Source: Urophycis tenuis (Eukaryota > Chordata > Actinopteri > Gadiformes > Phycidae). From it: a stretch of DNA of 64,000 nucleotides. Made by a program: the position numbers and the translations under genes. Positions 25,470 through 39,784 of the stretch are shown here, in pieces (the stretch's first letter is position 1; every line of letters starts with the position of its first letter). The notes beneath the pieces are model-generated. The model made no database searches. It was given only the letters and a program-made list of their open reading frames with translations, and was not told where the DNA came from. The stretch spans positions 296,001-360,000 of the forward strand of contig JAXIVH010000145.1 of assembly GCA_036785325.1 (NCBI GenBank). Reading direction: 5' to 3'.

Positions 25470-26309
25470 GAATTGAAAAGTTGAAGGTATGTTTTTAGCT
25501 GCTGGGTAGACTTCAGTCAACCTGACGCAGTTTTGTCTGTGAGCAACCAAATTGCTCGGGGATGGGCTCATTTTAAGCGGGGAAATCTAAGCTTCCCAAC
25601 GACGTATGGCAAGACTATAATCACTATAGGGTCGTTGAAATACTAAGCTAATTAATTTGTGTTCTGTCAGGAAAGATTGATGTTAATTGAAACGTTGAAG
25701 GTATGTCTTTAGCTGCTGGGTAGACTCCAGTCAACCTGACGCAGATTTGTCTGTGAGCAACCAAATTGCTCGGAGATGGGCTCATTTTAAGCGGGGAAAT
25801 CTAAGCTTTCCAACGGTGTATGGCAAGACTATATTCACCAAAGGGTCGTTGAAATACTAAGCTAATTAATTTCTGTTCTGTGAGGAAAGATTGATCTTAA
25901 TTGAAACGTTGAAGGTATGTTTTTAGCTGCTGGGTAGACTTCAGTCAACCTGACGCAGTTTAATCTGTGATCAACCAGACTGCTCGCGGATGGGCTCATT
26001 TTAAGCGGGGAAATCTAACCTTTCCAACGGCGTATGGCAAGACTATATTGAGTCATGGGTCGTTGAAATACTGAGCTAATTAATTTTTGATCTGTGAGGA
26101 AAGATTGATGTTAATTGAAACGTTGAAGGTATGTTTTTAGCTGCTGGGTAGACTTCAGTCAACCTGACGCAGTTTTGTCTGTGAGCAACGAAATTGGTCG
26201 GGTATGGGCTCATTTTAAGCGGGGAAATCTAAGCTTTCCAACGGCGTATGGCATGACTATATTTGCCCACGGGTCGTCGAAATAATAAGCTGATTCATGT
26301 GTGTTCTGT
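25470..26309. repeat. 214-bp satellite, 4 monomers
   Basis: An 840-bp run joining class C' to class F, with private changes actataatcactatagggtc and aatctaacctttcc. Recurs at 43,474. Confidence 0.95.
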
Positions 26310-26495
26310 TGGCTGTGGAAAGAAAATAGCACACAAGTCCTACCAAGTCACCTTTATTGTCAGTGATAAACATTAATAAATAAACAGTATGGACATTGTA
26401 TAAACAGTTGTATAAAAAGTGTAAACGGTATGAACAGTGTTCTTATAAAAGATATCAATATCAATACTGATCACGTGTGTATTATATATTTCCAG

Positions 26496-26999
26496 ATTAT
26501 TTGTTGATGAGCCAGAGCCTGTGACTCCCACCAACCGGCCCGTTCAGCCCACTGCGTTGTCGTCCTCCACCCGGCCGAAGCCTCCTGCGCCCACCCGCCT
26601 CCATCCGAGGCCTCCTGCTGCGTCAGCCTGTGGCCCGCCCGCCCCCTGTGTCGGCAGCACCCATACCGCTGGTCCTCCCCGCACAGCCACAGGCCCCCTC
26701 CGTCCTGCTTCGTGGGCCATCCTGCAGCTGTCTCTGCAGTCATCGTGTGTCAAAACCATTCAAACTTGTATATGGTAACATTTCAAAATGACACCAGCAT
26801 AAATGAGGACCTTGCAATAGGTTGTGTGTTACAGGACCCCCCTGGCATACAGCTGTATGTCTCTGTGAAGGTGGTTGTGAAGAACGGCATCCGGCTGAAC
26901 AAGTACAAGTGCCGGCGAGGCAGCAACTCTCTCGAGGGGTTGCACGCCCACCTGGTTAACGCCATCCCTTCACAGCGATGTGGGATCATGCCGTTCCAA
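26496..26999 (+). CDS. Exon block copy 13 (class F)
   Basis: Exon B is 26835-26999, majority protein. Segment A has a private Gln to His change (ctccatccgagg), shared only with copy 21, 18,004 bp away. Acceptor ttatatatttccag. Confidence 0.6.
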
Positions 27000-27282
27000 G
27001 TAAGTGATTAAAACACTACACACACACACACACGCGCGCGCGCGCATATATACACACACACACACGCATATATACACACACATATATATATATATATACT
27101 TAAACATAGCTGACCCTTTTTTTCCCCCTTCTCGGGGATTATGCTCCCAGTTTTGATCTCGGACGTCTGGTCACTTGTAGCATATAATAATATTCTATTA
27201 CTGTTAAGCCAACTATGAATAATAAAACAGGCCAAAACATGTGTCCTTTATCATAGCTACACGTATTACAAAAAAAACACGT

Positions 27283-27693
27283 GAATTGAAACGTTGAAGG
27301 TATGTTTTTAGCTGCTGGGTAGACTTCAGTCAACCTGACGCAGTTTTGTCTGTGAGCAACCAAATTGCTCGAGGATGGGCCCATTTTGAGCGGGGAAATC
27401 GAAGCTTCCAACGGCGTACGGCAAGACTATATTGACTCATGGGTCGTTGAAATACTTAGCTAATTAATTTGTGTTCTGTAAGGAAAGATTAATGTTAATT
27501 GAAACGTTGAAGGTTTTTTTTTAGCTGCTGGGTAGACTTCAGTCAACCTGACGCAGTTTTGTCTTTGAGCAACCAAATTGATCAGAGATGGGCTCATTTT
27601 AAGCGGGGAAATCTAAGCTTTCCAACGAAGTATGGCATGACTATATTTGCCCACGGGTCGTCGAAATAATAAGCTGATTCATGTGTGTTCTGT
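27283..27693. repeat. 214-bp satellite, 2 monomers (411 bp)
   Basis: Class F to class A spacer with a 1-bp deletion (aagcttccaacggcgtacgg), shared with 45,287 and absent from 10,122. Confidence 0.95.
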
Positions 27694-27879
27694 TGGCTGT
27701 GGAAAGAAAATAGCACACAAGTCCTACCAAGTCAACTTTGTTGTCAGTGATAAACATTAATAAATAAACAGTATGGACATTGTGTAAACAGTTGTATAAA
27801 AAGTGTAAACAGTATGAACAGTGTTCTTATAAAAGATATCAATATCAATACTGATCACGTGTGTATTTTATATTTCCAG

Positions 27880-28383
27880 ATTATTTGTTGATGAGCCAGA
27901 GCCTGTGACTCCCACCAACCGGCCCGTTCAGCCCACTGCGTTGTCGTCCTCCACCCGGCCGAAGCCTCCTGCGCCCACCCGCCTCCAGCCGAGGCCTCCT
28001 GCTGCGTCAGCCTGTGGCCCGCCCGCCCCCTGTGTCGGCAGCACCCATACCGCTGGTCCTCCCCGCACAGCCACAGGCCCCCTCCGTCCTGCTTCGTGGG
28101 CCATCCTGCAGCTGTCTCTGCAGTCATCGTGTGTCAAAACCATTCAAACTTGTATATGGTAACATTTCAAAATGACACCAGCATAAATGAGGACCTTGCA
28201 ATAGGTTGTGTGTTACAGGACCCCCCTGGCATACAGCTGTATGTCTCTGTGAGGGTGGTTGTGAAGAACTGCATCCGGCTGAACAAGTACAAGTGCCGGC
28301 GAGGCAGCAACTCTCTCGAGGGGTTGCACGCCCACCTGGTTAACGCCATCCCTTCACAGCGATGTGGGATCATGCCGTTCCAA
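27880..28383 (+). CDS. Exon block copy 14 (class A)
   Basis: Exon B is 28219-28383, with Arg12 and Cys18 as in copies 6 and 22. The left arm has tgtgtaaacag at 27,781, while the copy 18,004 bp later has tgtataaacag (G at 27,784 against A at 45,788). Confidence 0.6.
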
Positions 28384-28393
28384 GTAAGTGATT

Positions 28394-28450
<57 letters not shown>

Positions 28451-28687
28451 GCATATATACACACACACACAAGCATATATACACACACATATATATATAT
28501 ATACTTAAACATAGCTGACCCTTTTTTTCCCCCTTCTCGGGGATTATGCTCCCAGTTTTGATCTCGGACGTCTGGTCACTTATAGCATATAATAATATTC
28601 TATTACTGTTAAGACAACTATGAATAATAAAACAGGCCAAAACATGTGTCCTTTATCATAGCTACACGTATTACAAAAAAAACCCTT

Positions 28688-31600
28688 GAATTGAAACGTT
28701 GAATGTATGTTTTTAGCTGCTGGGTAGACTTCAGTTAACCTGACACAGTTTTGTCTGTGAGCAACCAAATTGCTCAGGGATGGGCTCATTTTGAGCGGGG
28801 AAATCTAAGCTTTCCAAAGGCGTATGGCAAGACTATATTGACTCATGGGTCGTTGAAATACAAAGCTAATTAATTTGTGTTCAGTTAGGAAAGATTGATG
28901 TTAATTGAAACGTTGATGGTATGTTTTTAGCTGCTGGGTAGACTTCAGTCAACCTGACGCAGTTTTGTCTTTGAGCAACCAAATTGCTCGGGGATGGGCT
29001 CATTTTAAGCGGGAAAATCTAAGCTTTCCAACGGCGTATGGCAAGACTATATTGACTCATGGGTCATTGAAATACTAAGATAATTAATTTGTGTTCTGTA
29101 AGGAAAGATTGATGTTAATTGAAACGTTGAAGGTATGTTTTTAGCTGCTGGGTAGACTTCACTCAACCTGACACAGTTTTGTCTGTGAGCAACCAGACTG
29201 TTTGCGGATGGGCTGATTTTAAGCGGGGAAATCTAAGCTTTCCAACGGCGTGTGGCAAAACTATATTGACTCATGGGTCATTGAAATACTAAGATAATTA
29301 ATTTGTGTTCTGTAAGGAAAGATTGATGTTAATTGAAACGTTGAAGGTATGTTTTTAGCTGCTGGGTAGACTTCACTCAACCTGACACAGTTTTGTCTGT
29401 GAGCAACCAGACTGTTTGCGGATGGGCTCATTTTAAGCGGGGAAATCTAAGCTTTCCAACGGCGTATGGCAAGACTATATTGACTAATGGTTCGTTGAAA
29501 TACTAAGCTAATTAATTTGTGTTCTGTAAGGAAAGATTGATCGTAATTGAAACGTTGAAGGTATGTTTTTAGCTGCTGGGTAGACTTCAGTCAACCTGAC
29601 GCAGTTTTGTCTGTGAGCAACTAAATTGCTTTGGGATGGGCTCATTTTAAGCGGGGAAATCTAAGCTTTCCAACGGTGTATGGCAAAACTATATTCACCA
29701 AAGGGTCGTTGAAATACTAAGCTAATTAATTTCTGTTCTGTGAGGAAAGATTGATCTTAATTGAAACGTTGAAGGTATGTTTTTAGCTGCTGGGTAGACT
29801 TCAGTCAACCTGACGCAGTTTAGTCTGTGATCAACCAGACTGCTCGCGGATGGGCTCATTTTAAGCGGGGAAATCTAAGCTTTCCAACGGCGTATGGCAA
29901 GACTATATTGACTCATGGGTCGTTGAAATACTAAGCTAATTAATTTGTGTTCTGTAAGGAAAGATTGATGTTAATTGAAATGTTGAAGGTATGTTTTTAG
30001 CTGCTGGGCAGACTTCAGTCAACCTGACGCAGTTTAGTCTGTGATCAACCAGACTGCTCGCGGATGGGCTCATTTTAAGCGGGGAAATCTAAGCTTTCCA
30101 ACGGCGTATGGCAAGACTATATTGACTCATGGGTCGTTGAAATACTAATACTAAGCTAATTAATTTGTGTTCTGTAAGGAAAGATTGATGTTAATTGAAA
30201 TGTTGAAGGTATGTTTTTAGCTGCTGGGCAGACTTCAGTCAACCTGACGCAGTTTAGTCTGTGATCAACCAGACTGCTCGCGGATGGGCTCATTTTAAGC
30301 GGGGAAATCTAAGCTTTCCAACGGCGTGTGGCAAAACTATATTGACTCATGGGTCATTGAAATACTAAGATAATTAATTTGTGTTCTGTAAGGAAAGATT
30401 GATGTTAATTGAAACGTTGAAGGTATGTTTTTAGCTGCTGGGTAGACTTCACTCAACCTGACACAGTTTTGTCTGTGAGCAACCAGACTGTTTGCGGATG
30501 GGCTCATTTTAAGCGGGGAAATCTAAGCTTTCCAACGGCGTATGGCAAGACTATATTGACTAATGGTTCGTTGAAATACTAAGCTAATTAATTTGTGTTC
30601 TGTAAGGAAAGATTGATCGTTATTGAAACGTTGAAGGTATGTTTTTAGCTGCTGGGTAGACTTCAGTCAACCTGACGCAGTTTTGTCTGTGAGCAACTAA
30701 ATTGCTTTGGGATGGGCTCATTTTAAGCGGGGAAATCTAAGCTTTCCAACGGTGTATGGCAAAACTATATTCACCAAAGGGTCGTTGAAATACTAAGCTA
30801 ATTAATTTCTGTTCTGTGAGGAAAGATTGATCTTAATTGAAACGTTGAAGGTATGTTTTTAGCTGCTGGGTAGACTTCAGTCAACCTGACGCAGTTTAGT
30901 CTGTGATCAACCAGACTGCTCGCGGATGGGCTCATTTTAAGCGGGGAAATCTAAGCTTTCCAACGGCGTATGGCAAGACTATATTGACTCATGGGTCGTT
31001 GAAATACTAAGCTAATTAATTTGTGTTCTGTAAGGAAAGATTGATGTTAATTGAAATGTTGAAGGTATGTTTTTAGCTGCTGGGCAGACTTCAGTCAACC
31101 TGACGCAGTTTAGTCTGTGATCAACCAGACTGCTCGCGGATGGGCTCATTTTAAGCGGGGAAATCTAAGCTTTTCAACGGCGTATGGCAAGACTATATTC
31201 ACTAAAGGGCCGTTGAAATACTAAGCTAATTAATTTGTGTTCTGTAAGGAAAGATTAATGTTAATTGAAACGTTGAAGGTTTTTTTTTAAGCTGCTGGGT
31301 AGACTTCAGTCAACCTGACGCAGTTTAGTCTGTGATCAACCAGACTGCTCGCGGATGGGCTCATTTTAAGCGGGGAAATCTAAGCTTCCCAACGGCGTGT
31401 GGCAAGACTATATTCACTAAAGGGTCGTTGAAATACTAAGCTAATTAATTTGTGTTCTGTCAGGAAAGATTGATGTTAATTGAAATGTTGAAGGTATGTT
31501 TTTAGCTGCTGGGCAGACTTCAGTCAACCTGACGCAGTTTAGTCTGTGATCAACCAGACTGCTCGCGGATGGGCTCATTTTAAGCGGGGAAATCTAAGCT

Positions 31601-32102
31601 TTTCAACGGCGTATGGCAAGACTATATTCACTAAAGGGCCGTTGAAATACTAAGCTAATTAATTTGTGTTCTGTAAGGAAAGATTAATGTTAATTGAAAC
31701 GTTGAAGGTTTTTTTTTAGCTGCTGGGTAGACTTCAGTCAACCTGACGCAGTTTAGTCTGTGATCAACCAGACTGCTCGCGGATGGGCTCATTTTAAGCG
31801 GGGAAATCTAAGCTTCCCAACGGCGTATGGCAAGACTATATTCACTAAAGGGTCGTTGAAATACTAAGCTAATTAATTTGTGTTCTGTCAGGAAAGATTG
31901 ATGTTAATTGAAACGTTGAAGGTATGTCTTTAGCTGCTGGGTAGACTCCAGTCAACCTGACGCAGATTTGTCTGTGAGCAACCAAATTGCTCGGAGATGG
32001 GCTCATTTTAAACGGGGAAATCTAAGCTTTCCAACGACGTATGGCATGACTATATTTGCCCACGGGTTGTCGAAATAATAAGCTGATTCATGTGTGTTCT
32101 GT
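28688..32102. repeat. 214-bp satellite, 16 monomers
   Basis: A 3,415-bp run between class A and class B. It keeps the 1,076-bp five-monomer duplication (markers near 29,245 and 30,321) and the 6-bp taatac insertion near 30,145. No gene is seen. Confidence 0.94.
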
Positions 32103-32288
32103 TGGCTGTGGAAAGAAAATAGCACACAAGTCATACCACGTCACCTTTATTGTCAGTGATAAACATGAATAAATAAAAAGTATGGACATTGTATAAACAG
32201 TTGTATAAAAAGTGTAAACGGTATGAACAGTGTTCTTATAAAAGATATCAATATCAATACTGATCACGTGTGTATTTTATATTTCCAG

Positions 32289-32792
32289 ATTATTTGTTGA
32301 TGAGCCAGAGCCTGTGACTCCCACCAACCGGCCCGTTCAGCCCACTGCGTTGTCGTCCTCCACCCGGCCGAAGCCTCCTGCGCCCACCCGCCTCCAGCCG
32401 AGGCCTCCTGCTGCGTCAGCCTGTGGCCCGCCCGCCCCCTGTGTCGGCAGCACCCATACCGCTGGTCCTCCCCGCACAGCCACAGGCCCCCTCCGTCCTG
32501 CTTCGTGGGCCATCCTGCAGCTGTCTCTGCAGTCATCGTGTGTCAAAAACATTCAAACTTGTATATGGTAACATTTCAAAATGACACCAGCATAAATGAG
32601 GACCTTGCAATAGGTTGTGTGTTACAGGACCCCCCTGGCATACAGCTGTATGTCTCTGTGAAGGTGGTTGTGAAGAACGGCATCCGGCTGAACAAGTACA
32701 AGTGCCGGCGAGGCAGCAACTCTCTCGAGGGGTTGCACGCCCACCTGGTTAACGCCATCCCTTCACAGCGATGTGGGATCATGCCGTTCCAA
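32289..32792 (+). CDS. Exon block copy 15 (class B)
   Basis: Exon B is 32628-32792, majority protein with Tyr24 (unlike copy 1). Left arm has C at 32,139, against A at 50,143 in its 18-kb counterpart copy 23. Confidence 0.6.
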
Positions 32793-33075
32793 GTAAGTGA
32801 TTAAAACACTACACACACACACACACGCGCGCGGGCGCATATATACACACACACACACGCATATATACACACACATATATATATATATATACTTAAACAT
32901 AGCTGACCCTTTTTTTCCCCCTTCTCGGGGATTATGCTCCCAGTTTTGATCTCGGACGTCTGGTCACTTGTAGCATATAATAATATTCTATTACTGTTAA
33001 GCCAACTATGAATAATAAAACAGGCCAAAACATGTGTCCTTTATCATAGCTACACGTATTACAAAAAAAACGCGT

Positions 33076-34343
33076 GAATTGAAAAGTTGAAGGTATGTTT
33101 TTAGCTGCCGGGTAGACTTCAGTCAACCTGACGCAGTTTTGTCTCTGAGCAACCACATTGCTTGGGGATGGGCTCATTTTAAGCGGGGAAATCTAAGCTT
33201 TCCAACGGCGTATGGCAAGACTATATTGACTCATGGGTCGTTGAAATACTAAGATAATTAATTTGTGTTCTGTAAGGAAAGATGGATGTTAATTGAAACG
33301 TTGAAGGTATGTTTTTAGCTGCTGGGTAGACTTCAGTCAACCTGACGCAGTTTTGTCTCTGAGCAACCACATTGCTTGGGGATGGGCTCATTTTAAGCGG
33401 GGAAATCTAAGCTTTCCAACGGCGTATGGCAAGACTATATTGACTCATGGGTCGTTGAAATACTAAGATAATTAATTTGTGTTCTGTAAGGAAAGATGGA
33501 TGTTAATTGAAACGTTGAAGGTATGTTTTTAGCTGCTGGGTAGACTTCACTCAACCTTAAACAGTTTAGTCTGTGATCAACCAGACTGCTCGCGGATGGG
33601 CTCATTTTAAGCGGGGAAATCTAAGCTTTCCAACAGCGTATGGCAAGACTATATTCACCAAAGGGTCGTTGAAATACTAAGCTAATTAATTTGTGTTCTG
33701 TAAGGAAAGATTGATGTTAATTGAAACGTTGAAGGTATGTTTTTAGCTGCTGGGTAGACTTCAGTCAACCTGACGCAGTTTTGTCTGTGAGCAACCAAAT
33801 TGCTCAGGGATGGGCTCATTTTAAGCGGGGAAATCTAAGCTTTCCAACGGCGTATGGCTAGACTATATTGACTCATGGGTCGTTGAAATACTAAGCTAAT
33901 TAATTTGTGTTCTGTAAGGAAAGATTAATGTTAATTGAAACGTTGAAGGTTTTTTTTTAGCTAATGGGTAGACTTCAGTCAACCTGACGCAGTTAAGTCT
34001 GTGATCAACCAGACTGCTCGCGGATGGGCTCATTTTAAGCGGGGATTTCTAAGCTTCCCAACGGCGTATGGCAAGACTATATTCACTAAAGGGTCGTTGA
34101 AATACTAAGCTAATTAATTTGTGTTCTGTCAGGAAAGATTGATGTTAATTGAAACGTTGAAGGTATGTCTTTAGCTGCTGGGTAGACTCCAGTCAACCTG
34201 ACGCAGATTTGTCTGTGAGCAACCAAATTGCTCGGAGATGGGCTCATTTTAAACGGGGAAATCTAAGCTTTCCAACGACGTATGGCATGACTATATTTGC
34301 CCACGGGTTGTCGAAATAATAAGCTGATTCATGTGTGTTCTGT
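33076..34343. repeat. 214-bp satellite, 6 monomers
   Basis: A 1,268-bp class B to class C run with private changes accttaaacag and ggggatttctaagc. Recurs unchanged in length at 51,080. Confidence 0.95.
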
Positions 34344-34529
34344 TGGCTGTGGAAAGAAAATAGCACACAAGTCATACCAAGTCACCATTATTGTCAGTGA
34401 TAAACATGAATAAATAAAAAGTATGGACATTGTATAAACAGTTGTATAAAAAGTGTAAACGGTATGAACAGTGTTCTTATAAAAGATATCAATATCAATA
34501 CTGATCACGTGTGTATTTTATATTTCCAG

Positions 34530-35033
34530 ATTATTTGTTGATGAGCCAGAGCCTGTGACTCCCACCAACCGGCCCGTTCAGCCCACTGCGTTGTCGTCCT
34601 CCACCCGGCCGAAGCCTCCTGCGCCCACCCGCCTCCAGCCGAGGCCTCCTGCTGCGTCAGCCTGTGGCCCGCCCGCCCCCTGTGTCGGCAGCACCCATAC
34701 CGCTGGTCCTCCCCGCACAGCCACAGGCCCCCTCCGTCCTGCTTCGTGGGCCATCCTGCAGCTGTCTCTGCAGTCATCGTGTGTCAAAACCATTCAAACT
34801 TGTATATGGTAACATTTCAAAATGACACCAGCATAAATGAGGACCTTGCAATAGGTTGTGTGTTACAGGACCCCCCTGGCATACAGCTGTATGTCTCTGT
34901 GAAGGTGGTTGTGAAGAACGGCATCCGGCTGAACAAGTACAAGTGCCGGCGAGGCAGCAACTCTCTCGAGGGGTTGCACGCCCACCTGGTTAACGCCATC
35001 CCTTCACAGCGATGTGGGATCATGCCGTTCCAA
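34530..35033 (+). CDS. Exon block copy 16 (class C)
   Basis: Exon B is 34869-35033, majority protein. Segment A has AACCATTC rather than the AAACATTC of class C copies 2, 8 and 10. The CA run is shorter than in other class C copies. Confidence 0.6.
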
Positions 35034-35045
35034 GTAAGTGATTAA

Positions 35046-35086
<41 letters not shown>

Positions 35087-35327
35087 GCGCATATATGCAC
35101 ACACACATACGCATATATACACACACATATATATATATATATACTTATACATAGCTGACCCTTTTTTTCCCCCTTCTCGGGGATTATGCTCCCAGTTTTG
35201 ATCTCGGACGTCTGGTCACTTGTAGCATATAATAATATTCTATTACTGTTAAGCCAACTATGAATAATAAAACAGGCCAAAACATGTGTCCTTTATCATA
35301 GCTACACGTATTACAAAAAAAACGCGT

Positions 35328-35739
35328 GAATTGAAAAGTTGAAGGTATGTTTTTAGCTGCTGGGTAGACTTCAGTCAACCTGACGCAGTTTTGTCTGTGA
35401 GCAACCAAATTGCTCGGGGATGGGCTCATTTTAAGCGGGGAAATCTAAGCTTCCCAACGGCGTATGGCAAGACTATATTCACTAAAGGGTCGTTGAAATA
35501 CTAAGCTAATTAATTTGTGTTCTGTCAGGAAAGATTGATGTTAATTGAAACGTTGAAGGTATGTCTTTAGCTGCTGGGTAGACTCCAGTCAACCTGACGC
35601 AGATTTGTCTGTGAGCAACCAAATTGCTCGGAGATGGGCTCATTTTAAACGGGGACATCTAAGCTTTCCAACGACGTATGGCATGACTATATTTGCCCAC
35701 GGGTTGTCGAAATAATAAGCTGATTCATGTGTGTTCTGT
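35328..35739. repeat. 214-bp satellite, 2 monomers
   Basis: A 412-bp class C to class D spacer. Confidence 0.95.
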
Positions 35740-35925
35740 TGGCTGTGGAAAGAAAATAGCACACAAGTCATACCAAGTCACCTTTATTGTCAGTGATAAA
35801 CATGAATAAATAAAAAGTATGGACATTGTATAAACAGTTGTATAAAAAGTGTAAACGGTATGAACAGTGTTCTTATAAAAGATATCAATATCAATACTGA
35901 TCACGTGTGTATTTTATATTTCCAG

Positions 35926-36429
35926 ATTATTTGTTGATGAGCCAGAGCCTGTGACTCCCACCAACCGGCCCGTTCAGCCCACTGCGTTGTCGTCCTCCAC
36001 CCGGCCGAAGCCTCCTGCGCCCACCCGCCTCCAGCCGAGGCCTCCTGCTGCGTCAGCCTGTGGCCCGCCCGCCCCCTGTGTCGGCAGCACCCATACCGCT
36101 GGTCCTCCCCGCACAGCCACAGGCCCCCTCCGTCCTGCTTCGTGGGCCATCCTGCAGCTGTCTCTGCAGTCATCGTGTGTCAAAAACATTCAAACTTGTA
36201 TATGGTAACATTTCAAAATGACACCAGCATAAATGAGGACCTTGCAATAGGTTGTGTGTTACAGGACCCCCCTGGCATACAGCTGTATGTCTCTGTGAAG
36301 GTGGTTGTGAAGAACGGCATCCGGCTGAACAAGTACAAGTGCCGGCGAGGCAGCAACTCTCTCGAGGGGTTGCACGCCCACCTGGTTAACGCCATCCCTT
36401 CACAGCGATGTGGGATCATGCCGTTCCAA
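35926..36429 (+). CDS. Exon block copy 17 (class D)
   Basis: Exon B is 36265-36429, majority protein. AAACATTC in segment A and cgcgcgagcgc in the right arm group it with copies 3 and 25. Confidence 0.6.
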
Positions 36430-36714
36430 GTAAGTGATTAAAACACTACACACACACACACACACGCGCGCGAGCGCATATATACACACACACACACGCA
36501 TATATACACACACATATATATATATATATACTTAAACATAGCTGACCCTTTTTTTCCCCCTTCTCGGGGATTATGCTCCCAGTTTTGATCTCGGACGTCT
36601 GGTCACTTGTAGCATATAATAATATTCTATTACTGTTAAGCCAACTATGAATAATAAAACAGGCCAAAACATGTGTCCTTTATCATAGCTACACGTATTA
36701 CAAAAAAAACGCGT

Positions 36715-38196
36715 GAATTGAAAAGTTGAAGGTATGTTTTTAGCTGCTGGGTAGACTTCAGTCAACCTGACGCAGTTTTGTCTCTGAGCAACCACATTGC
36801 TTGGGGATGGGCTCATTTTAAGCGGGGAAATCTAAGCTTTCCAACGGCGTATGGCAAGACTATATTGACTCATGGGTCGTTGAAATACTAAGATAATTAA
36901 TTTGTGTTCTGTAAGGAAAGATGGATGTTAATTGAAACGTTGAAGGTATGTTTTTAGCTGCTGGGTAGACTTCAGTCAACCTGACGCAGTTTAGTCTGTG
37001 ATCAACCAGACTGCTCGCGGATGGGCTCATTTTAAGCGGGAAAATCTAAGCTTTCCAACAACGTATGGCAAGACTATATTCACCAAAGGGTCGTTGAAAT
37101 ACTAAGCTAATTAATTTGTGTTCTGTAAGGAAAGATTGATGTTAATCGAAACGTTTAAGGTATGTTTTTAGCTGCTGGGTAGACTTCAGTCAACCTGACG
37201 CAGTTTAGTCTGTGATCAACCAGACTGCTGGCGGATGGGCTCATTTTAAGCGGGGAAATCTAAGCTTTTCAACGGCGTATGGCAAGACTATATTCACTAA
37301 AGGGCCGTTGAAATACTAAGCTAATTAATTTGTGTTCTGTAAGGAAAGATTGATGTTAATTGAAACGTTAAAGGTATGTTTTTAGCTGCTGGGTAGACTT
37401 CATTCAACCTGACGCAGTTTAGTCTGTGATCAACCAGACTGCTCGCGGATGGACTCATTTTAAGCGGGGAAATCTAAGCTTTCCAACGGCGTATTGCAAG
37501 ACTATATTGACTCATGGGTCGTTGAAATACTAAGCTAATTAATTTGTGTTCTGTAAGGAAAGATTGATGTTAATTGAAACGTTGAAGGTATGTTTTTAGC
37601 TGCTGGGTAGACTTCAGTCATCCTGACGCAGTTTTGTCTGTGAGCAACTAAATTGCTTTGGGATGGGCTCATTTTAAGCGGGGAAATCTAAGCTTTCCAA
37701 CGGTGTATGGCAAGACTATATTCACCAAAGGGTCGTTGAAATACTAAGCTAATTAATTTCTGTTCTGTGAGGAAAGATTGATCTTAATTGAAACGTTGAA
37801 GGTATGTTTTTAGCTGCTGGGTAGACTTCAGTCAACCTGACGCAGTTTAATCTGTGATCAACCAGACTGCTCGCGGATGGGCTCATTTTAAGCGGGGAAA
37901 TCTAACCTTTCCAACGGCGTATGGCAAGACTATATTGACTAATGGATCGTTGAAATACTAAGCTAATTAATTTGTGTTCTGTAAGGAAAGATTGATCTTA
38001 ATTGAAACGTTGAAGGTATGTTTTTAGCTGCTGGGTAGACTTCAGTCAACCTGACGCAGTTTTGTCTGTGAGCAACTAAATTGCTTTGGGATGGGCTCAT
38101 TTTAAGCGGGGAAATCTAAGCTTTCCAACGACGTATGGCATGACTATATTTGCCCACGGGTCGTCGAAATAATAAGCTGATTCATGTGTGTTCTGT
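36715..38196. repeat. 214-bp satellite, 7 monomers
   Basis: A 1,482-bp class D to class E run, matching 6261-7742 monomer for monomer. Confidence 0.95.
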
Positions 38197-38382
38197 TGGC
38201 TGTGGAAAGAAAATAGCACACAAGTCCTACCAAGTCAACTTTATTGTCAGTGATAAACATTAATAAATAAACATTATGGACATTGTATAAACAGTTGTAT
38301 AAAAAGTTTAAACAGTATGAACAGTGTTCTTATAAAAGATATCAATATCAATACTGATCACGTGTGTATTTTATATTTCCAG

Positions 38383-38886
38383 ATTATTTGTTGATGAGCC
38401 AGAGCCTGTGACTCCCACCAACCGGCCTGTTCAGCCCACTGCGTTGTCGTCCTCCACCCGGCCGAAGCCTCCTGCACCCACCCGCCTCCAGCCGAGGCCT
38501 CCTGCTGCGTCAGCCTGTGGCCCGCCCGCCCCCTGTGTCGGCAGCACCCATACCGCTGGTCCTCCCCGCACAGCCACAGGCCCCCTCCGTCCTGCTTCGT
38601 GGGCCATCATGCAGCTGTCTCTGCAGTCATCGTGTGTCAAAACCATTCAAACTTGTATATGGTAACATTTCAAAATGACACCAGCATAAATGAGGACCTT
38701 GCAATAGGTTGTGTGTTACAGGACCCCCCTGGCATACAGCTGTATGTCTCTGTGAAGGTGGTTGTGAAGAACGGCATCCGGCTGAACAAGTACAAGTGCC
38801 GGCGAGGCAGCAACTCTCTCGAGGGGTTGCACGCCCACCTGGTTAACGCCATCCCTTCACAGCGATGTGGGATCATGCCGTTCCAA
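38383..38886 (+). CDS. Exon block copy 18 (class E)
   Basis: Exon B is 38722-38886, majority protein. Segment A has the class E Leu to Met change. The CA run after the donor is 12 bp shorter than in copy 26, the only length difference I find between the two 18-kb units. Confidence 0.6.
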
Positions 38887-38898
38887 GTAAGTGATTAA

Positions 38899-38947
<49 letters not shown>

Positions 38948-39186
38948 GCGCATATATGCACACACACATACGCATATATACACACACATATATATATATA
39001 TACTTATACATAGCTGACCCTTTTTTTCCCCCTTCTCGGGGATTATGCTCCCAGTTTTGATCTCGGACGTCTGGTCACTTGTAGCATATAATAATATTCT
39101 ATTACTGTTAAGCCAACTATGAATAATAAAACAGGCCAAAACATGTGTCCTTTATCATAGCTACACGTATTACAAAAAAAACGCGT

Positions 39187-39598
39187 GAATTGAAAAGTTG
39201 AAGGTATGTTTTTAGCTGCTGGGTAGACTTCAGTCAACCTGACGCAGTTTTGTCTGTGAGCAACCAAATTGCTCGGGGATGGGCTCATTTTAAGCGGGGA
39301 AATCTAAGGTTCCCAACGGCGTATGGCAAGACTATATTGAGTCATGGGTCGTTGAAATACTGAGCTAATTAATTTTTGATCTGTGAGGAAAGATTGATGT
39401 TAATTGAAACGTTGAAGGTATGTTTTTAGCTGCTGGGTAGACTTCAGTCAACCTGACGCAGTTTTGTCTGTGAGCAACGAAATTGGTCGGGTATGGGCTC
39501 ATTTTAAGCGGGGAAATCTAAGCTTTCCAACGGCGTATGGCATGACTATATTTGCCCACGGGTCGTCGAAATAATAAGCTGATTCATGTGTGTTCTGT
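39187..39598. repeat. 214-bp satellite, 2 monomers
   Basis: A 412-bp class E to class F spacer with ctaaggttccc, as at 8737 and 57,203. Confidence 0.95.
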
Positions 39599-39784
39599 TG
39601 GCTGTGGAAAGAAAATAGCACACAAGTCCTACCAAGTCACCTTTATTGTCAGTGATAAACATTAATAAATAAACAGTATGGACATTGTATAAACAGTTGT
39701 ATAAAAAGTGTAAACGGTATGAACAGTGTTCTTATAAAAGATATCAATATCAATACTGATCACGTGTGTATTATATATTTCCAG